Source: Hymenobacter amundsenii
GTDB taxonomy: Bacteria; Bacteroidota; Bacteroidia; Cytophagales; Hymenobacteraceae
Assembly (NCBI RefSeq): GCF_002204745.1
Contig: NZ_NIRR01000004.1
Location: 124,001-188,000 of the forward strand
Direction of reading: 5' to 3'
Length of the DNA stretch: 64,000 nucleotides
Shown: piece by piece, positions 18,037 through 26,792 of the stretch
How positions within the stretch are numbered: position 1 is the stretch's first letter
Layout: every line of letters begins with the position of its first letter
Program-made: the position numbers and the translations under genes
The notes under the pieces: generated by a model
Told to the model about the DNA's origin: nothing
Seen by the model: only the letters and a program-made list of their open reading frames with translations
The model's database searches: none

Positions 18037-18942
18037 ATGAACGATTCACAACTGCTCGAGAACTACTCCGATCAGGAGAAAGCCGCTTACCTGAGCGTAA
18101 TTGCTAGCTTGGCCTCGGCCGACCGGGAAGCCTCGGCCCCCGAAATCGAGTTTCTTCAGCAGCTCTCCCAACAGGCAGGCCTCAGCGGCGGCTCCACCCA
18201 GCAGGTGCTTTCGGCCGCCAAAGACTCGAACAACCAGAGCGTAAAAGCCAACCTCGACGCCCTGCGCAGCAGCGACCTGCGCTTCTCGCTCGTAACTGAC
18301 CTCATCAGCTTCGCCCGCGCCGATGGCGCCTACTCCAACACCGAGGAGGAAATGGTGAACAAGATTTCCGGTTACCTCGGCATCAGCCAGCAACAGCAGC
18401 ATACGCTGGAGCAGGTGGTAGACCAGGCCGCCAACGTGCCCCACGATGCCAGCGACCCGGCTAAGCAGAGCTTTCTGGGCGGCATCGGCGACAAGCTCGA
18501 AAGTGCCGGTATCCCCAAAAATGCCCTGATGGCTGGTCTGCTTGGCATTGTGGCCCCCATGGTGATTTCGAAAGTGATGGGTGGTGGTAACCGCAGCCAG
18601 GGCATGGGCGGCGGTGGCGGTATGCTGGGCGGCAGCATGGGTGGTTTGCTCGGCGGCGCGGCCCAGAGTGGCATGGGCGGTTTGCTTGGCGGCTTGCTCG
18701 GCGGCGGTCTGTTGAGCGGTGTAATGGGCGGCGGCAACCAGCAGCAGAGCCAGTACGGCAACTACCCCCAGCAAGGCACCCATACCGGCAGCGGCGGCCT
18801 CGGCTCGATAATGTCCATCCTCGGCGGACTTGGCGGCCAGCCTAACTCCCAGCCCCGCAGCTCCGGTGGCGGTGGCCTCGGCGGCCTGCTCGGCGGTGGC
18901 GGTATGGGCGGTCTGCTCGGCGGCCTGCTCGGTGGACGCTAG
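18037..18942 (+). CDS. TerB-like protein with glycine-rich tail
   Basis: The first 135 residues of this 301-residue protein form a TerB-like helical domain: SDQEKAAYLSVIASLASADR, an acidic helix APEIEFLQQL, then LISFARADGAYSNTEEEMV. TerB domains bind metal through acidic residues and occur in tellurite and stress systems. Residues 170-301 are dominated by GGLLGG, MGGLLGG and GGGN repeats with some Q/S stretches, a low-complexity membrane-seeking or self-assembling tail. No other ter genes are in the window, so a tellurite role is not supported. A strong terminator follows. Confidence 0.65.
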   Translation: MNDSQLLENYSDQEKAAYLSVIASLASADREASAPEIEFLQQLSQQAGLSGGSTQQVLSAAKDSNNQSVKANLDALRSSDLRFSLVTDLISFARADGAYSNTEEEMVNKISGYLGISQQQQHTLEQVVDQAANVPHDASDPAKQSFLGGIGDKLESAGIPKNALMAGLLGIVAPMVISKVMGGGNRSQGMGGGGGMLGGSMGGLLGGAAQSGMGGLLGGLLGGGLLSGVMGGGNQQQSQYGNYPQQGTHTGSGGLGSIMSILGGLGGQPNSQPRSSGGGGLGGLLGGGGMGGLLGGLLGGR

Positions 18943-18963
18943 ACCTGTTAGCTGAAAAAACGA

Positions 18964-19004
18964 AGAAGGCCCCGCACTCAGTTGAGTGCGGGGCCTTCTT
19001 TTTG
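18964..19004 (+). terminator. Rho-independent terminator after the TerB-like gene
   Basis: GAAGGCCCCGCACTCA pairs with TGAGTGCGGGGCCTTC and is followed by TTTTTG. An A-run on the other side makes it work for the minus strand as well. Confidence 0.9.
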
Positions 19005-19075
19005 TTGGATTATTAGGGCTTCCGAACCAAAGCTAACAGCTATAAGCTCAAGGAGGCCTCAGCTAGCAGCCCACT

Positions 19076-20245
19076 TTAAGAGCCGGCAATGGACTGGCCG
19101 CTGGCTTGCTGTTGGAGACTTTTGGGTAAATTGGTGTCGCCCGAGCCGGAACCCGAGAGGCGGGTCATGGTCGTATCCACGAAGTTGGCCCCAACTTCTT
19201 CCACCGCCGACACAATTTTAAAGTTGATTTCCTCCATCACGTCGAGGTACTCGTCGTAGCTGTCGGTGCGCACATAATACTGCACTCGTACGTCTTTGGA
19301 ATTAGAGGTGAGCGAAGTGAATTTTACCTGCACATCGGGGTCGATGAGGCGATGATCCACGATGGCGGTGCGCATACGGTCGAGGATGCGGTGGAGCTGG
19401 TCGCTGGTGGTCATTTGGGTGAGCGACATCATGAAGAACACCCGGCGGGCAGTGCGGCGCGAGAGGTTGTCGAGAGGCTTGTCGATCATGGACTTGTTGG
19501 GCACCGTGACGTAGCTTTTCTCGACCGTGCGGATGCGGGTACTGCGAAAGCCGATTTTCTCCACCGAGCCCGTTAAATCGCCCACGCTCACCAAATCGCC
19601 CACCACAAAGGGTTGGTCGAGGAAGATGGTGAACGAGGCCAGCAGGTTTTCCAGGCTTTCCTTGGCGGCAAAGGCCACAGCCAGGCCACCAATGCCCAGG
19701 CCGCCCACGACGGCCGTAACGTCGACGTCGAACACCTTGCCCAGCACAATAAGGAAGGCCACGATGGCCACAAACAGCTTGATGAGGTCGCGGGCGAAGG
19801 GTACGAGCTGGTTGGTGAGCCGTGAGGGGTCGCGCAGGGCCCGGTTCATAAACACGAGCACCGCCAGATCGATCATGCGCAGGAAGATCCAGGTAACGCC
19901 CGTGACAAAGGCAATCTGGTAGACCCGGAAGGCAAACACCCCGTACCAGGGCGTGTGGCGGCCCAACTCGGCCGTGCGCACCGGAATGTCCATCACGGTG
20001 TAGGCAATGAACACCGTGATCAGGAAAATGACAATAGAAATGGGCTTGATAAGCAGATCGTGAAACTGTGTTTCAGTCACGTCCTTGTCCACCTTCCGCT
20101 TGAAGAACTGAAACAGCACTTTCGTCAGCAGGCGCGACACCAGATTTTTAAGTACGAAGCCAGCCAGCAAAATACCAGCGGCTATCAGGTATTCCTGCAC
20201 CTCCACGCTAAGCAGGCGGTAATGAAGGATTTCTGAGAGAGACAT
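19076..20245 (-). CDS. Small-conductance mechanosensitive channel (MscS family)
   Basis: From the ATG at 20245 the protein has 389 residues. Three to five membrane helices precede the MscS pore region GLGIGGLAVAFAAKESLENL, followed by the beta domain PFVVGDLVSVGDLTGSVEKIG and FRSTRIRTVEKSYVTVPN, and the cytosolic C-terminal domain. The pore and beta-domain phrases match YnaI/YbdG-type channels, which protect against osmotic downshock. The open frame extends 22 codons further upstream, but MSLSEILHYRLL looks like the real N-terminus. A possible leader hairpin (ACAAGCCG/CGGCTTGT) lies at 20277-20324. Confidence 0.9.
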   Translation of the reverse strand: MSLSEILHYRLLSVEVQEYLIAAGILLAGFVLKNLVSRLLTKVLFQFFKRKVDKDVTETQFHDLLIKPISIVIFLITVFIAYTVMDIPVRTAELGRHTPWYGVFAFRVYQIAFVTGVTWIFLRMIDLAVLVFMNRALRDPSRLTNQLVPFARDLIKLFVAIVAFLIVLGKVFDVDVTAVVGGLGIGGLAVAFAAKESLENLLASFTIFLDQPFVVGDLVSVGDLTGSVEKIGFRSTRIRTVEKSYVTVPNKSMIDKPLDNLSRRTARRVFFMMSLTQMTTSDQLHRILDRMRTAIVDHRLIDPDVQVKFTSLTSNSKDVRVQYYVRTDSYDEYLDVMEEINFKIVSAVEEVGANFVDTTMTRLSGSGSGDTNLPKSLQQQASGQSIAGS

Positions 20246-20406
20246 AAACGCGATTGAAGAGGTAAAGGGGCAACAAACAAGCCGGCCGCCGACTGCCCCA
20301 ACGAGCAGCAAGCAGACGGCTTGTTAGGGTTCTAACGCAAACAACTGCTTAGCGTTATGCTTGCCCTAGCCGCAAACACCAGGCCGGATGGGTAGCCCGG
20401 AAGCAG

Positions 20407-21636
20407 TTATACCAGTTGGCGCAAGGCCATTTCAAACGATTTCTGGGCCAGGTTGGTGGTGCCTTCGCCCTGGGCCCGGGTGCGGGCCAGAGCCGCCCGA
20501 ATTACGCGCGAAGTATCCTCAAAAATGGCCTGGTCGGTGATTTCGGCGTTGGATTCCATCAGGTAGGCGAACACCCGGGCCATGCCGCAGTTGGCAATAA
20601 AATCGGGGATGACGCTGACGCGGGCATCGGCAAACTCGCCGGTGGGACCGAAGAAGATTTCGGGGTCCTGGAAGGGCACATTGGCGCCGCAGGAAATAAC
20701 TTCGAGCCCACCGGCTACCAATGCCTCTATCTGCGCGCGGCTCACGAGCCGCGAAGCCGCGGCCGGGATAAAGATTTCGGCCCCGCTGCTCCAGATGCGC
20801 TGCTCCACTTCCTCGAACGAGAGCAGGTTATCGGCGGCCAGCTCGTTGCCCTTGCGGGTCAGGAACAGGGTCCGGATTTCCTCCAGCGAAAAGCCCTCCT
20901 CCTTGATCAGGCCGCCGGCCCGGTCGATGATGCCCGTAACGCGGGCACCCTGGCTGGCCAGGTAGTAGGCCGCCGCCGCGCCCACGTTCCCCCAGCCCTG
21001 AATAATGGCCCGCTTGCCGGCCACCGAGCGGCCGCCCCATAGCTCGTAGTAGTGGCGCACGGCCTCGGCCACACCGTAGCCGGTAATCAGGTCGGCCACG
21101 GTGTACTTGCGGCGCAGGTCGGGCGAATACGTGGCGTCTTCGAGCACTTTGACTACGCCCTGGCGCAGCTGGCCCAACTTCTGGATCTTCTGGGGCTCGG
21201 TGGCGTGGTAGTGCCCGTTCACGACGCCCTCCTGGGGGTGCCAGAGGCCATAGTCTTCGGTAATCGGAATCACATCGTGGATTTCGTCCACGTTCAGGTC
21301 GCCGCCGGTGCCGTAGTAGGCCTTCAGCAGCGGAATAACGGCCCGGTACCAGCGCTCCAGTACGCCGCGCTTGCGGGGGTCCTGGGGGTCGAAGTTGATG
21401 CCCGACTTGGCCCCGCCAATGGCCGGCCCCGATACGGTGAACTTCACCTCCATTGTTTTGGCCAGGCTTTCTACTTCGCGCTTATCGAGGCCCTTGCGCA
21501 TGCGGGTGCCGCCGCCGGCCGCCCCGCCCCGCAGCGAGTTAATCACGACCCAGCCTTCGGCCTCCGTTTCGGCGTCCTGCCATTCAAATACAATTTCGGG
21601 ACGCTTATTTTCAAACTTAGCCAGCAGCTCTTTCAT
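20407..21636 (-). CDS. Glu/Leu/Phe/Val dehydrogenase family protein
   Basis: With the ATG at 21636 the protein has 409 residues, a normal glutamate-dehydrogenase length. The dimerisation half carries GGTRMRKGL, MEVK (K65) and GPAIGGAKSGI (K77), the same 12-residue lysine spacing as in leucine and glutamate dehydrogenases. A Rossmann half follows with AIIQGWGNVGAAAAYYLASQG. Substrate is uncertain; divergent residues around the specificity pocket suggest it is not a second GdhA. The frame stays open far upstream to 22089, but a TACCTTTG promoter at 21677-21684 supports the short start. It is divergent from the ArsR-type gene. Confidence 0.85.
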   Translation of the reverse strand: MKELLAKFENKRPEIVFEWQDAETEAEGWVVINSLRGGAAGGGTRMRKGLDKREVESLAKTMEVKFTVSGPAIGGAKSGINFDPQDPRKRGVLERWYRAVIPLLKAYYGTGGDLNVDEIHDVIPITEDYGLWHPQEGVVNGHYHATEPQKIQKLGQLRQGVVKVLEDATYSPDLRRKYTVADLITGYGVAEAVRHYYELWGGRSVAGKRAIIQGWGNVGAAAAYYLASQGARVTGIIDRAGGLIKEEGFSLEEIRTLFLTRKGNELAADNLLSFEEVEQRIWSSGAEIFIPAAASRLVSRAQIEALVAGGLEVISCGANVPFQDPEIFFGPTGEFADARVSVIPDFIANCGMARVFAYLMESNAEITDQAIFEDTSRVIRAALARTRAQGEGTTNLAQKSFEMALRQLV

Positions 21637-21970
21637 AATCAGGACGCAGAAGGGATGGGAGTTGGGAATCTGGCCGCAAAGGTAGGTAAGCCCGGTGGCA
21701 AGACCCGGATGCGACCAGAAATTACCCAGCCTGGCTGGATGCTGGCCAGCTGGTGCCAGAGCGCGCTGCCACTGGCCGGCCAGTTGATTTTGCGGGCGGG
21801 CATATTGCCCCGGCGTAGTGGCCGAGAAGCTGGGCCACAAGCAATAGAAGAGGCCCCGGTGCCAGTTTTTTTTACCGGCTGGGATTTTAAAAGGAACTTT
21901 GCAACCCCTAAATATCGTATTAGCCCTATTCCCGCCTATCGTCCTGTAATACCACCGTTGCCACGATAAA
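21637..21970. other. Divergent intergenic region between the dehydrogenase and the ArsR-type regulator
   Basis: This 334-base gap holds a minus-strand TACCTTTG box (21677-21684) for the dehydrogenase. On the plus side, GGAACTTTGC at about 21893, with a T-run 20 bases before it, is a possible promoter for the ArsR-type gene. No coding frame of its own was found. Confidence 0.5.
21677..21684 (-). promoter_or_regulatory. Bacteroidetes -7 box for the Glu/Leu/Phe/Val dehydrogenase
   Basis: The minus strand reads TACCTTTG 41 bases before the ATG at 21636, which fixes the choice of start for that gene. Confidence 0.55.
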
Positions 21971-22279
21971 ATGAAACCATTACTCGCCCGAGTCGAATCG
22001 AAGAAAGTAGATAAAGCCGCCGCCATGCTTAAAGTGCTGGCCCACCCTAAACGGCTGGCTATTGTAGACCTGCTGGGTAAAGAGGACAAGATGACCGTTA
22101 CGGAAATCTACCGTACCCTCGACCTGCCCCAGGCTATTGCCTCTCAGCATCTTATCACCCTCAAAGACCGCGGCATTCTGTCGTCGCTCAAAGTGGGTAC
22201 TAAAATCTACTACTCCCTCTCCATCCCTAAGTTGCTCGACGTTATCGACTCGCTGGAAGACTGCTGCGAGGCCATTTAG
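21971..22279 (+). CDS. ArsR-type winged-helix transcriptional regulator
   Basis: This 102-residue winged-helix protein has the ArsR pattern: AMLKVLAHPKRLAIVDLLGK (residues 18-37), the recognition helix IYRTLDLPQAIASQHLITLK and the wing VGTKIYYSLSIPKLLDV. The metal-binding ELCVCDL motif of ArsR/SmtB is absent (TVTEIY instead). Two C-terminal cysteines (DCCEAI) could bind metal or sense redox state, but this is only suggestive. It could regulate itself or the divergent dehydrogenase. A strong terminator follows at once. Confidence 0.85.
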   Translation: MKPLLARVESKKVDKAAAMLKVLAHPKRLAIVDLLGKEDKMTVTEIYRTLDLPQAIASQHLITLKDRGILSSLKVGTKIYYSLSIPKLLDVIDSLEDCCEAI

Positions 22280-22310
22280 CCCCGCGCCCTTTCCGGTGGT
22301 CATCGTCCCG

Positions 22311-22345
22311 GGCCCGCCCGACACCTTGTGTCGGGCGGGCCTTTT
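22311..22345 (+). terminator. Rho-independent terminator after the ArsR-type gene
   Basis: GGCCCGCCCGACAC pairs perfectly with GTGTCGGGCGGGCC and is followed by TTTT. Confidence 0.92.
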
Positions 22346-22431
22346 GGTGGGAGACTGGTTCCAAAACAAAACCCCGGATGCCGGGGCATCAGGGGTTGGA
22401 GTTGATTGGAAACGGTAGCCAGCTACTGCGT

Positions 22432-23703
22432 TCAGCTGAAATCGGGCTGGCGTTCGAGGTCGAACAGGTCGGTGAGCGTGTCGATGAGCTGGTCGGCCTC
22501 GCCGCGCTTGCAGGCGGCCTTGAGCTGGAGCACGGGCTGCTTAAGAATCTTCTGCATCAGCGCGCGGGTAATGCTGTCCAGGCGTTTGGCTTCTTCAGGG
22601 CTGAGCTTCTTCTGGTAGCGGTCCAGTTCTTCGAGGCGGATCTGCTCCAGCGCGTTTTTGAGCTTCTGGATGGTGGGCGACACCAGCATCTCCTTGGTCC
22701 AGTCCTGAAGGCCCATCATGCTTTCCTCGATGATGGCCCGCACATGGGGCACGGCCGCCAGGCGGCGCTCCAGCGCGGCCGAAGCCTTGCTCTGGATGGT
22801 ATCGATGTTGTACACCAGCACGCCGGGCACCTGCTCCACGTCGGGCGCGATGCTGCGCGGCACCGAGAGGTCGATGAAGAACTTATAGCTCAGTACTTCC
22901 AGGTTAGCCACCAAGGCCCGCGTAAAGAACGGCTCGGCCCGGGCAATGCTGCTGATAACCACGTCGGCTTCTTTCAGGCCCTCGGCCAGTTCCTCGAAGT
23001 CGAGCATTTTGAGGCCGCATTCCTCGGCCAGCTCTTCGGCCTTGGTACGCGTGCGGTTGCAGATGGTAACGTCGGAGAACACCTTGCTGTCGCCGAAGTA
23101 GCGGCACACATCGGCCCCGATTTCCCCCAATCCCACCACCAGCACCCGGGGGTTGGCCACGTCGGCAGTCAGCTCCTCGACCAGCTCCAGGGTGGCATAA
23201 GCGGTGGAAGCCGCCCCGTCGCGGAAGGCAGTTTCCTGCTGTACGCGCTTGTTGGTAAAGAATACGGTGTGCAGCAGCCGGTGCAGAAAAGGCCCAGCCG
23301 CATCGGCATCGGCCGACCATTGGTAGGCCTGCTTCACCTGGTTGCTGATTTGCAGGTCGCCGACCACCTGGGCCTCCAAGCCCATGGCTACCTCGAACAG
23401 GTGGCGCACAGCCTCGATGTGCTCGTCGAGCACATCGAAGTAAGGGAAGTAGGTGCTGACGTCGGGCAGGTGCTTGAGTTTTCCCAGGGCCTCGATGATG
23501 GCCGGGCTCTGGTCGCGGGCGGCCGAGTAGTAGACCTCAGTGCGGTTGCAAGTGCTTAGCACCAGCAAATCGGACAAATCCAGCTCGTGGTGGAGGGTTT
23601 GCAAGAACTGCCGGCAAGCCGCTTCATCCAGCGCAATCAGCTCGCGAATGGCGAGCGGGGCTTTCTTGAAGGACAGGCTAACGGCTTTGAATGTATGGAG
23701 CAT
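22432..23703 (-). CDS. hemA: Glutamyl-tRNA reductase
   Basis: HemA reduces glutamyl-tRNA(Glu) to glutamate-1-semialdehyde with NADPH, the first committed step of tetrapyrrole synthesis in the C5 pathway. The 423-residue protein has the active-site motif LVLSTCNRTEVYY with Cys52, the domain-joining LEAQVVGDLQISNQVKQAY, the NADPH fold RVLVVGLGEIGADVCRYF and a C-terminal dimerisation helix. The length is normal. It is divergent from a histidine kinase, an arrangement I believe recurs in relatives, so a shared control region is possible. A TATTTTTG box on the minus strand near 23735-23742 may be its promoter. Confidence 0.95.
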   Translation of the reverse strand: MLHTFKAVSLSFKKAPLAIRELIALDEAACRQFLQTLHHELDLSDLLVLSTCNRTEVYYSAARDQSPAIIEALGKLKHLPDVSTYFPYFDVLDEHIEAVRHLFEVAMGLEAQVVGDLQISNQVKQAYQWSADADAAGPFLHRLLHTVFFTNKRVQQETAFRDGAASTAYATLELVEELTADVANPRVLVVGLGEIGADVCRYFGDSKVFSDVTICNRTRTKAEELAEECGLKMLDFEELAEGLKEADVVISSIARAEPFFTRALVANLEVLSYKFFIDLSVPRSIAPDVEQVPGVLVYNIDTIQSKASAALERRLAAVPHVRAIIEESMMGLQDWTKEMLVSPTIQKLKNALEQIRLEELDRYQKKLSPEEAKRLDSITRALMQKILKQPVLQLKAACKRGEADQLIDTLTDLFDLERQPDFS

Positions 23704-23969
23704 AGCAGGTGCTAGTGCGGAAATCAGGGGGCAAAAATACGATACAAATTGCTAGGGTAAAAACAGTTGAAAAGGGCAGGTGGTTCGGCTGCAAGTACTA
23801 TTGCGCGCTAAATCCCCGTTAAAAGCCCACAAGGCCGTTTTCGGGCCTTTGAAACAGCTAAAAATGTTGGCACAGCCGTTGTGGTCGGCCTTCGGCGCGC
23901 CGCAGAACTGTATCTTCGGAGCCGGGGCGGCCGTATCCGGGGCAGCTCCTCTTATCTCGTTTCGCTGCC

Positions 23970-25163
23970 GTGCTTCCCACCATTCCCATCTACGATCAGA
24001 AGTCCCGCATCAAGCTCCTCATTGTGGCCGTGGCCCTGCTGATTGGGGCCGCTACCGTTATCTACACCAATATTCTGGTAGGGCAGCTCTCCGACCGCGA
24101 GCGGCAGCAAATCGACCTCTACGCCAAAACCCAGCGCTACATCATCAACACGGAGGAAGAGTCGAACCTGTCGTTTCTCTACGACGAAATCATCGAGGCC
24201 AACAAAACCATCCCCGTCATCATCACCGACGGCGACGACAACATCATCGACGCCCGCAACGTGAACGTGCCGAAAGGCGTGGCCGAGGCCGCGTCCATTA
24301 AGTTTCTGCGGGGCGAAATCGCCCAGATGAAAGCCCAGCACCCGCCCATCGTGATTGAAATAGGGGCCGGGCTACGCAACTACCTGTATTACAAAGAGTC
24401 GGCGCTGCTTACCCAGTTGCGCTACTACCCGCTGGTGCAGCTGGCCATTATCGGCTGCCTGGGCGTGATTGCCTATTTCGCCTTCAGCTACTCGCGGCGG
24501 GCCGAGCAAAACCGCGTGTGGGTGGGCCTGGCCAAGGAAACGGCCCACCAGCTGGGCACCCCGCTCAGCAGCCTCGTGGGCTGGCAGGAGTACCTGCGCG
24601 AATCGGAGCGGTTTCGGGGCGAGCCCATTGTGGAAGAGCTGGGCAAGGATATCCGGCGGCTCGAAATTATTACCGAGCGGTTCAGCAACATCGGCTCGGT
24701 GCCAGTGCTCAAGGATGAAAACATCCTGCGCGTGACCGAAAACGCCATTAGCTACCTGCAAAGCCGGGTGTCGAAGAAGGTAAGCTTCGAAGTGAAAACC
24801 GACCTACCCACCGATACGCCCGCCCAGGTCAATATCCCGCTCTTCGACTGGGTGATTGAGAACATCTGCAAGAACGCCGTGGACGCCATGGATGGTCGCG
24901 GCAGCATCGTGCTGCACCTGCGCCGCCCGGTGCGCGGCAGCAAGTCACAGATTGTCCTCGACATCACCGATACTGGCAAGGGCATATCTAAAAGCAAGAT
25001 GCAGCGCGTGTTTCTGCCCGGCTACACCACCAAAAAGCGCGGCTGGGGCCTGGGCCTAGCCCTGGCCAAGCGCATTATCGAGAATTACCACAAAGGCCGC
25101 CTCTTCGTGAAGTGGAGCGAACCCGGTCGCGGCACCACGTTTCGGGTGATATTGAATGGATGA
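23970..25163 (+). CDS. Sensor histidine kinase
   Basis: The 397-residue inner-membrane kinase has two membrane helices (about 14-36 and 152-171) enclosing a periplasmic sensor of about 115 residues, then an H-box ETAHQLGTPLSSLVGWQEYL with the phosphorylatable His193. The ATPase domain shows the N-box NICKNAVDAMDGRG, the G1 box DTGKGISKSKMQRVF and the G2 box GWGLGLALAKRIIENYHKG. The start is GTG at 23970. No response regulator is adjacent, so it is an orphan kinase whose partner is elsewhere. It ends near the convergent lipocalin-like gene. Confidence 0.9.
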   Translation: MLPTIPIYDQKSRIKLLIVAVALLIGAATVIYTNILVGQLSDRERQQIDLYAKTQRYIINTEEESNLSFLYDEIIEANKTIPVIITDGDDNIIDARNVNVPKGVAEAASIKFLRGEIAQMKAQHPPIVIEIGAGLRNYLYYKESALLTQLRYYPLVQLAIIGCLGVIAYFAFSYSRRAEQNRVWVGLAKETAHQLGTPLSSLVGWQEYLRESERFRGEPIVEELGKDIRRLEIITERFSNIGSVPVLKDENILRVTENAISYLQSRVSKKVSFEVKTDLPTDTPAQVNIPLFDWVIENICKNAVDAMDGRGSIVLHLRRPVRGSKSQIVLDITDTGKGISKSKMQRVFLPGYTTKKRGWGLGLALAKRIIENYHKGRLFVKWSEPGRGTTFRVILNG

Positions 25164-25192
25164 GTCTTTTCGCACTTCGCACCTCTCTGTAC

Positions 25193-26269
25193 TTACTTCT
25201 TCTCCTCTTTCCCCCGATTCGTGATTTCTACGTAGCTGTTGCCCTTTACCGGCTGGCCGTTATAGGTGCCTTCGACCTGGCACATGCCCTCCCAGTAGTG
25301 CATTTTGATGCCGGCGAAAAGCTTGAGGGTTAGTTCCTGATCGGGCATGACGGGTGTGATGGTAAGGTCGTAACCCTGGCTGGGCACGCGCAGGCGCCAC
25401 TTGTTGGGGTAGCGCAGCTTGGAGTGGGGGCTGGTCCAGTAGTCGAGGACTTCCAGCTGGAAATCCTCGGCGTTCAGGTGCTGGTTGGTCAGGTTGGGGC
25501 CGTAGTGAGTGCCGCCCGAAACGGTGCGGTTGGTGTTGCGGTCGAAGAGTTGGTAGGCCATAATTTCGGCCCGGGGCTCGTCGAGCTGCACTGAAAACCA
25601 GTCCCAGCCAATGCCCTTGTTGGTGACCGAGTTGCCGTTCCATTGGCGGTCGTACCACAGCTCGCCTTCCACCTCGCGCACTTTGCCGCCTATTTCGAGG
25701 GTGCCGGTAGTGGCCAGGCGCGGGTAGCTGTAGTAGCCGGCCTTGGCCACGTCGCCGTAGTTCTCGTAGCCGGTGCCACCGTGCAGCAGTACCGGTTTAG
25801 CGGGCGTAGTGGTTAGGTCGATGGCCTGGCCGGGGTGGGCGGCCATGCGGCCCTGCAAGTGGTAGCGGCCCTCTTGGCCGGTGAGGGTCCAGGTTTGGTC
25901 TTTTTTGCGGGCGCTCAGGTTCAGGGGCAGGGCCGAGGCCATCAGCTCGGGCAGGCGCGTGACTTTATAATCGTAGCGGAACTGCCGGGTTTGCGGGTCG
26001 GTGAGGGCAAAGTTCACCATCTGCCAGTCGCGCTTGCCGTTCAGGTTGAAATGGAAGAACACGTACTCGACCCCGAACGTCTCGCCGGTGGTCTTGTCGC
26101 GCAGGTGGCCAGTGAAGTACCACCATTCCAGGGAATTCTGCTGATGCACGGCTTCCTCCCGGGGCAGCTCGGCCCGCTCCGTGAATACATCGAATTTATT
26201 AGTGGGTTTGAGGGCGCAGCCCGAGGCCGCAAAAAGTAACAGAACAGTAGTCAGCAACAGATTTCTCAT
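25193..26269 (-). CDS. Lipocalin-like lipoprotein (AttH/CrtC-like)
   Basis: Translated from the ATG at 26269 the protein has 358 residues. A lipoprotein signal ends at LLLFAASGC, so Cys18 should be lipidated. The body matches the lipocalin-like/AttH family, also called CrtC-like: QQNSLEWWYFTGHLRDKTTG, GVEYVFFHF, then GYYSYPRLATTGTLEIGG and LWYDRQWNGN. Family members include carotenoid 1,2-hydratases and toluene-tolerance or AttH proteins with two lipocalin-like barrels. No carotenoid genes are close, so hydratase activity is not claimed. An open extension of 14 codons upstream was not used. Confidence 0.82.
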   Translation of the reverse strand: MRNLLLTTVLLLFAASGCALKPTNKFDVFTERAELPREEAVHQQNSLEWWYFTGHLRDKTTGETFGVEYVFFHFNLNGKRDWQMVNFALTDPQTRQFRYDYKVTRLPELMASALPLNLSARKKDQTWTLTGQEGRYHLQGRMAAHPGQAIDLTTTPAKPVLLHGGTGYENYGDVAKAGYYSYPRLATTGTLEIGGKVREVEGELWYDRQWNGNSVTNKGIGWDWFSVQLDEPRAEIMAYQLFDRNTNRTVSGGTHYGPNLTNQHLNAEDFQLEVLDYWTSPHSKLRYPNKWRLRVPSQGYDLTITPVMPDQELTLKLFAGIKMHYWEGMCQVEGTYNGQPVKGNSYVEITNRGKEEKK

Positions 26270-26320
26270 ACTGCTGCCATAAGGGTTTCGGGGGGCGAAA
26301 GGTTTAGGCAAAAAGGCTTC

Positions 26321-26746
26321 TCAGTGAAGCGGCCGCACATCTGGCACTAGCCGAATGACCGGCTGTTCGACTAGCCGGGCATCGAGCCGCAGGTTTTGCC
26401 GAAGGAAGCCGATCTGGCCCGCCAAGATTTTTACCCGACCCCGACGCGACAAGTAGTGAGAAGGTACTGGCAGGCGGTAGCGACCACTCGCGTCGGTTTC
26501 TGTGCCTAGTTTTGTCTTCCAAATCATGAGCACCGCCCCCGGAAACGGTCGGCCCTGCTCATCCATCACCGCTCCGGTCAGCACGGCGGCGGCCGTGGCT
26601 TCATCGGGCACGATTGGAAACTGGCTACCGGGCAGCTCGTAAGCGGGCGTGGTAGCCGGAAGTGGGGCCGTTGCCGTTTGGGCTGAAGCTGACGAGGTGT
26701 TCAACAGAAGCCCAGTTGTCAGCAGGAGGAAGAACAGCACTTGCAT
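26321..26746 (-). CDS. Small secreted CarboxypepD_reg-like protein
   Basis: The 141-residue product has a signal peptide (LFFLLLTTGLLLNTSSASAQ) and one CarboxypepD_reg-like beta-sandwich domain: AAVLTGAVMDEQGRPFPGAV and TKLGTETDASGRYRLPVPSH. Such domains often open TonB-dependent receptors and surface proteins in Bacteroidetes, and here the domain stands alone. The tail VEQPVIRLVPDVRPLH could be the strand that completes the sandwich. The two genes upstream carry the same type of domain behind a cysteine-rich module, so the three may be one operon. Confidence 0.7.
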   Translation of the reverse strand: MQVLFFLLLTTGLLLNTSSASAQTATAPLPATTPAYELPGSQFPIVPDEATAAAVLTGAVMDEQGRPFPGAVLMIWKTKLGTETDASGRYRLPVPSHYLSRRGRVKILAGQIGFLRQNLRLDARLVEQPVIRLVPDVRPLH

Positions 26747-26792
26747 AATGTTACTGAGGCTTGGTAGTGCGCTGTGGGGTGCAATAAGGGCT

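Noticed and set aside
18037..18942. Tellurite resistance operon
   Set aside because: Only a TerB-like domain is present and there are no terA, terC, terD or terZ genes, so no resistance function is claimed.
20277..20324. The ACAAGCCG/CGGCTTGT pair before the MscS gene as a riboswitch
   Set aside because: A single 8-base stem without a known aptamer pattern is too weak.
21637..22089. An upstream extension of the 409-residue dehydrogenase by 151 codons
   Set aside because: The extension does not resemble the family, runs across the divergent ArsR-type gene, and the promoter box at 21677-21684 would lie inside it.
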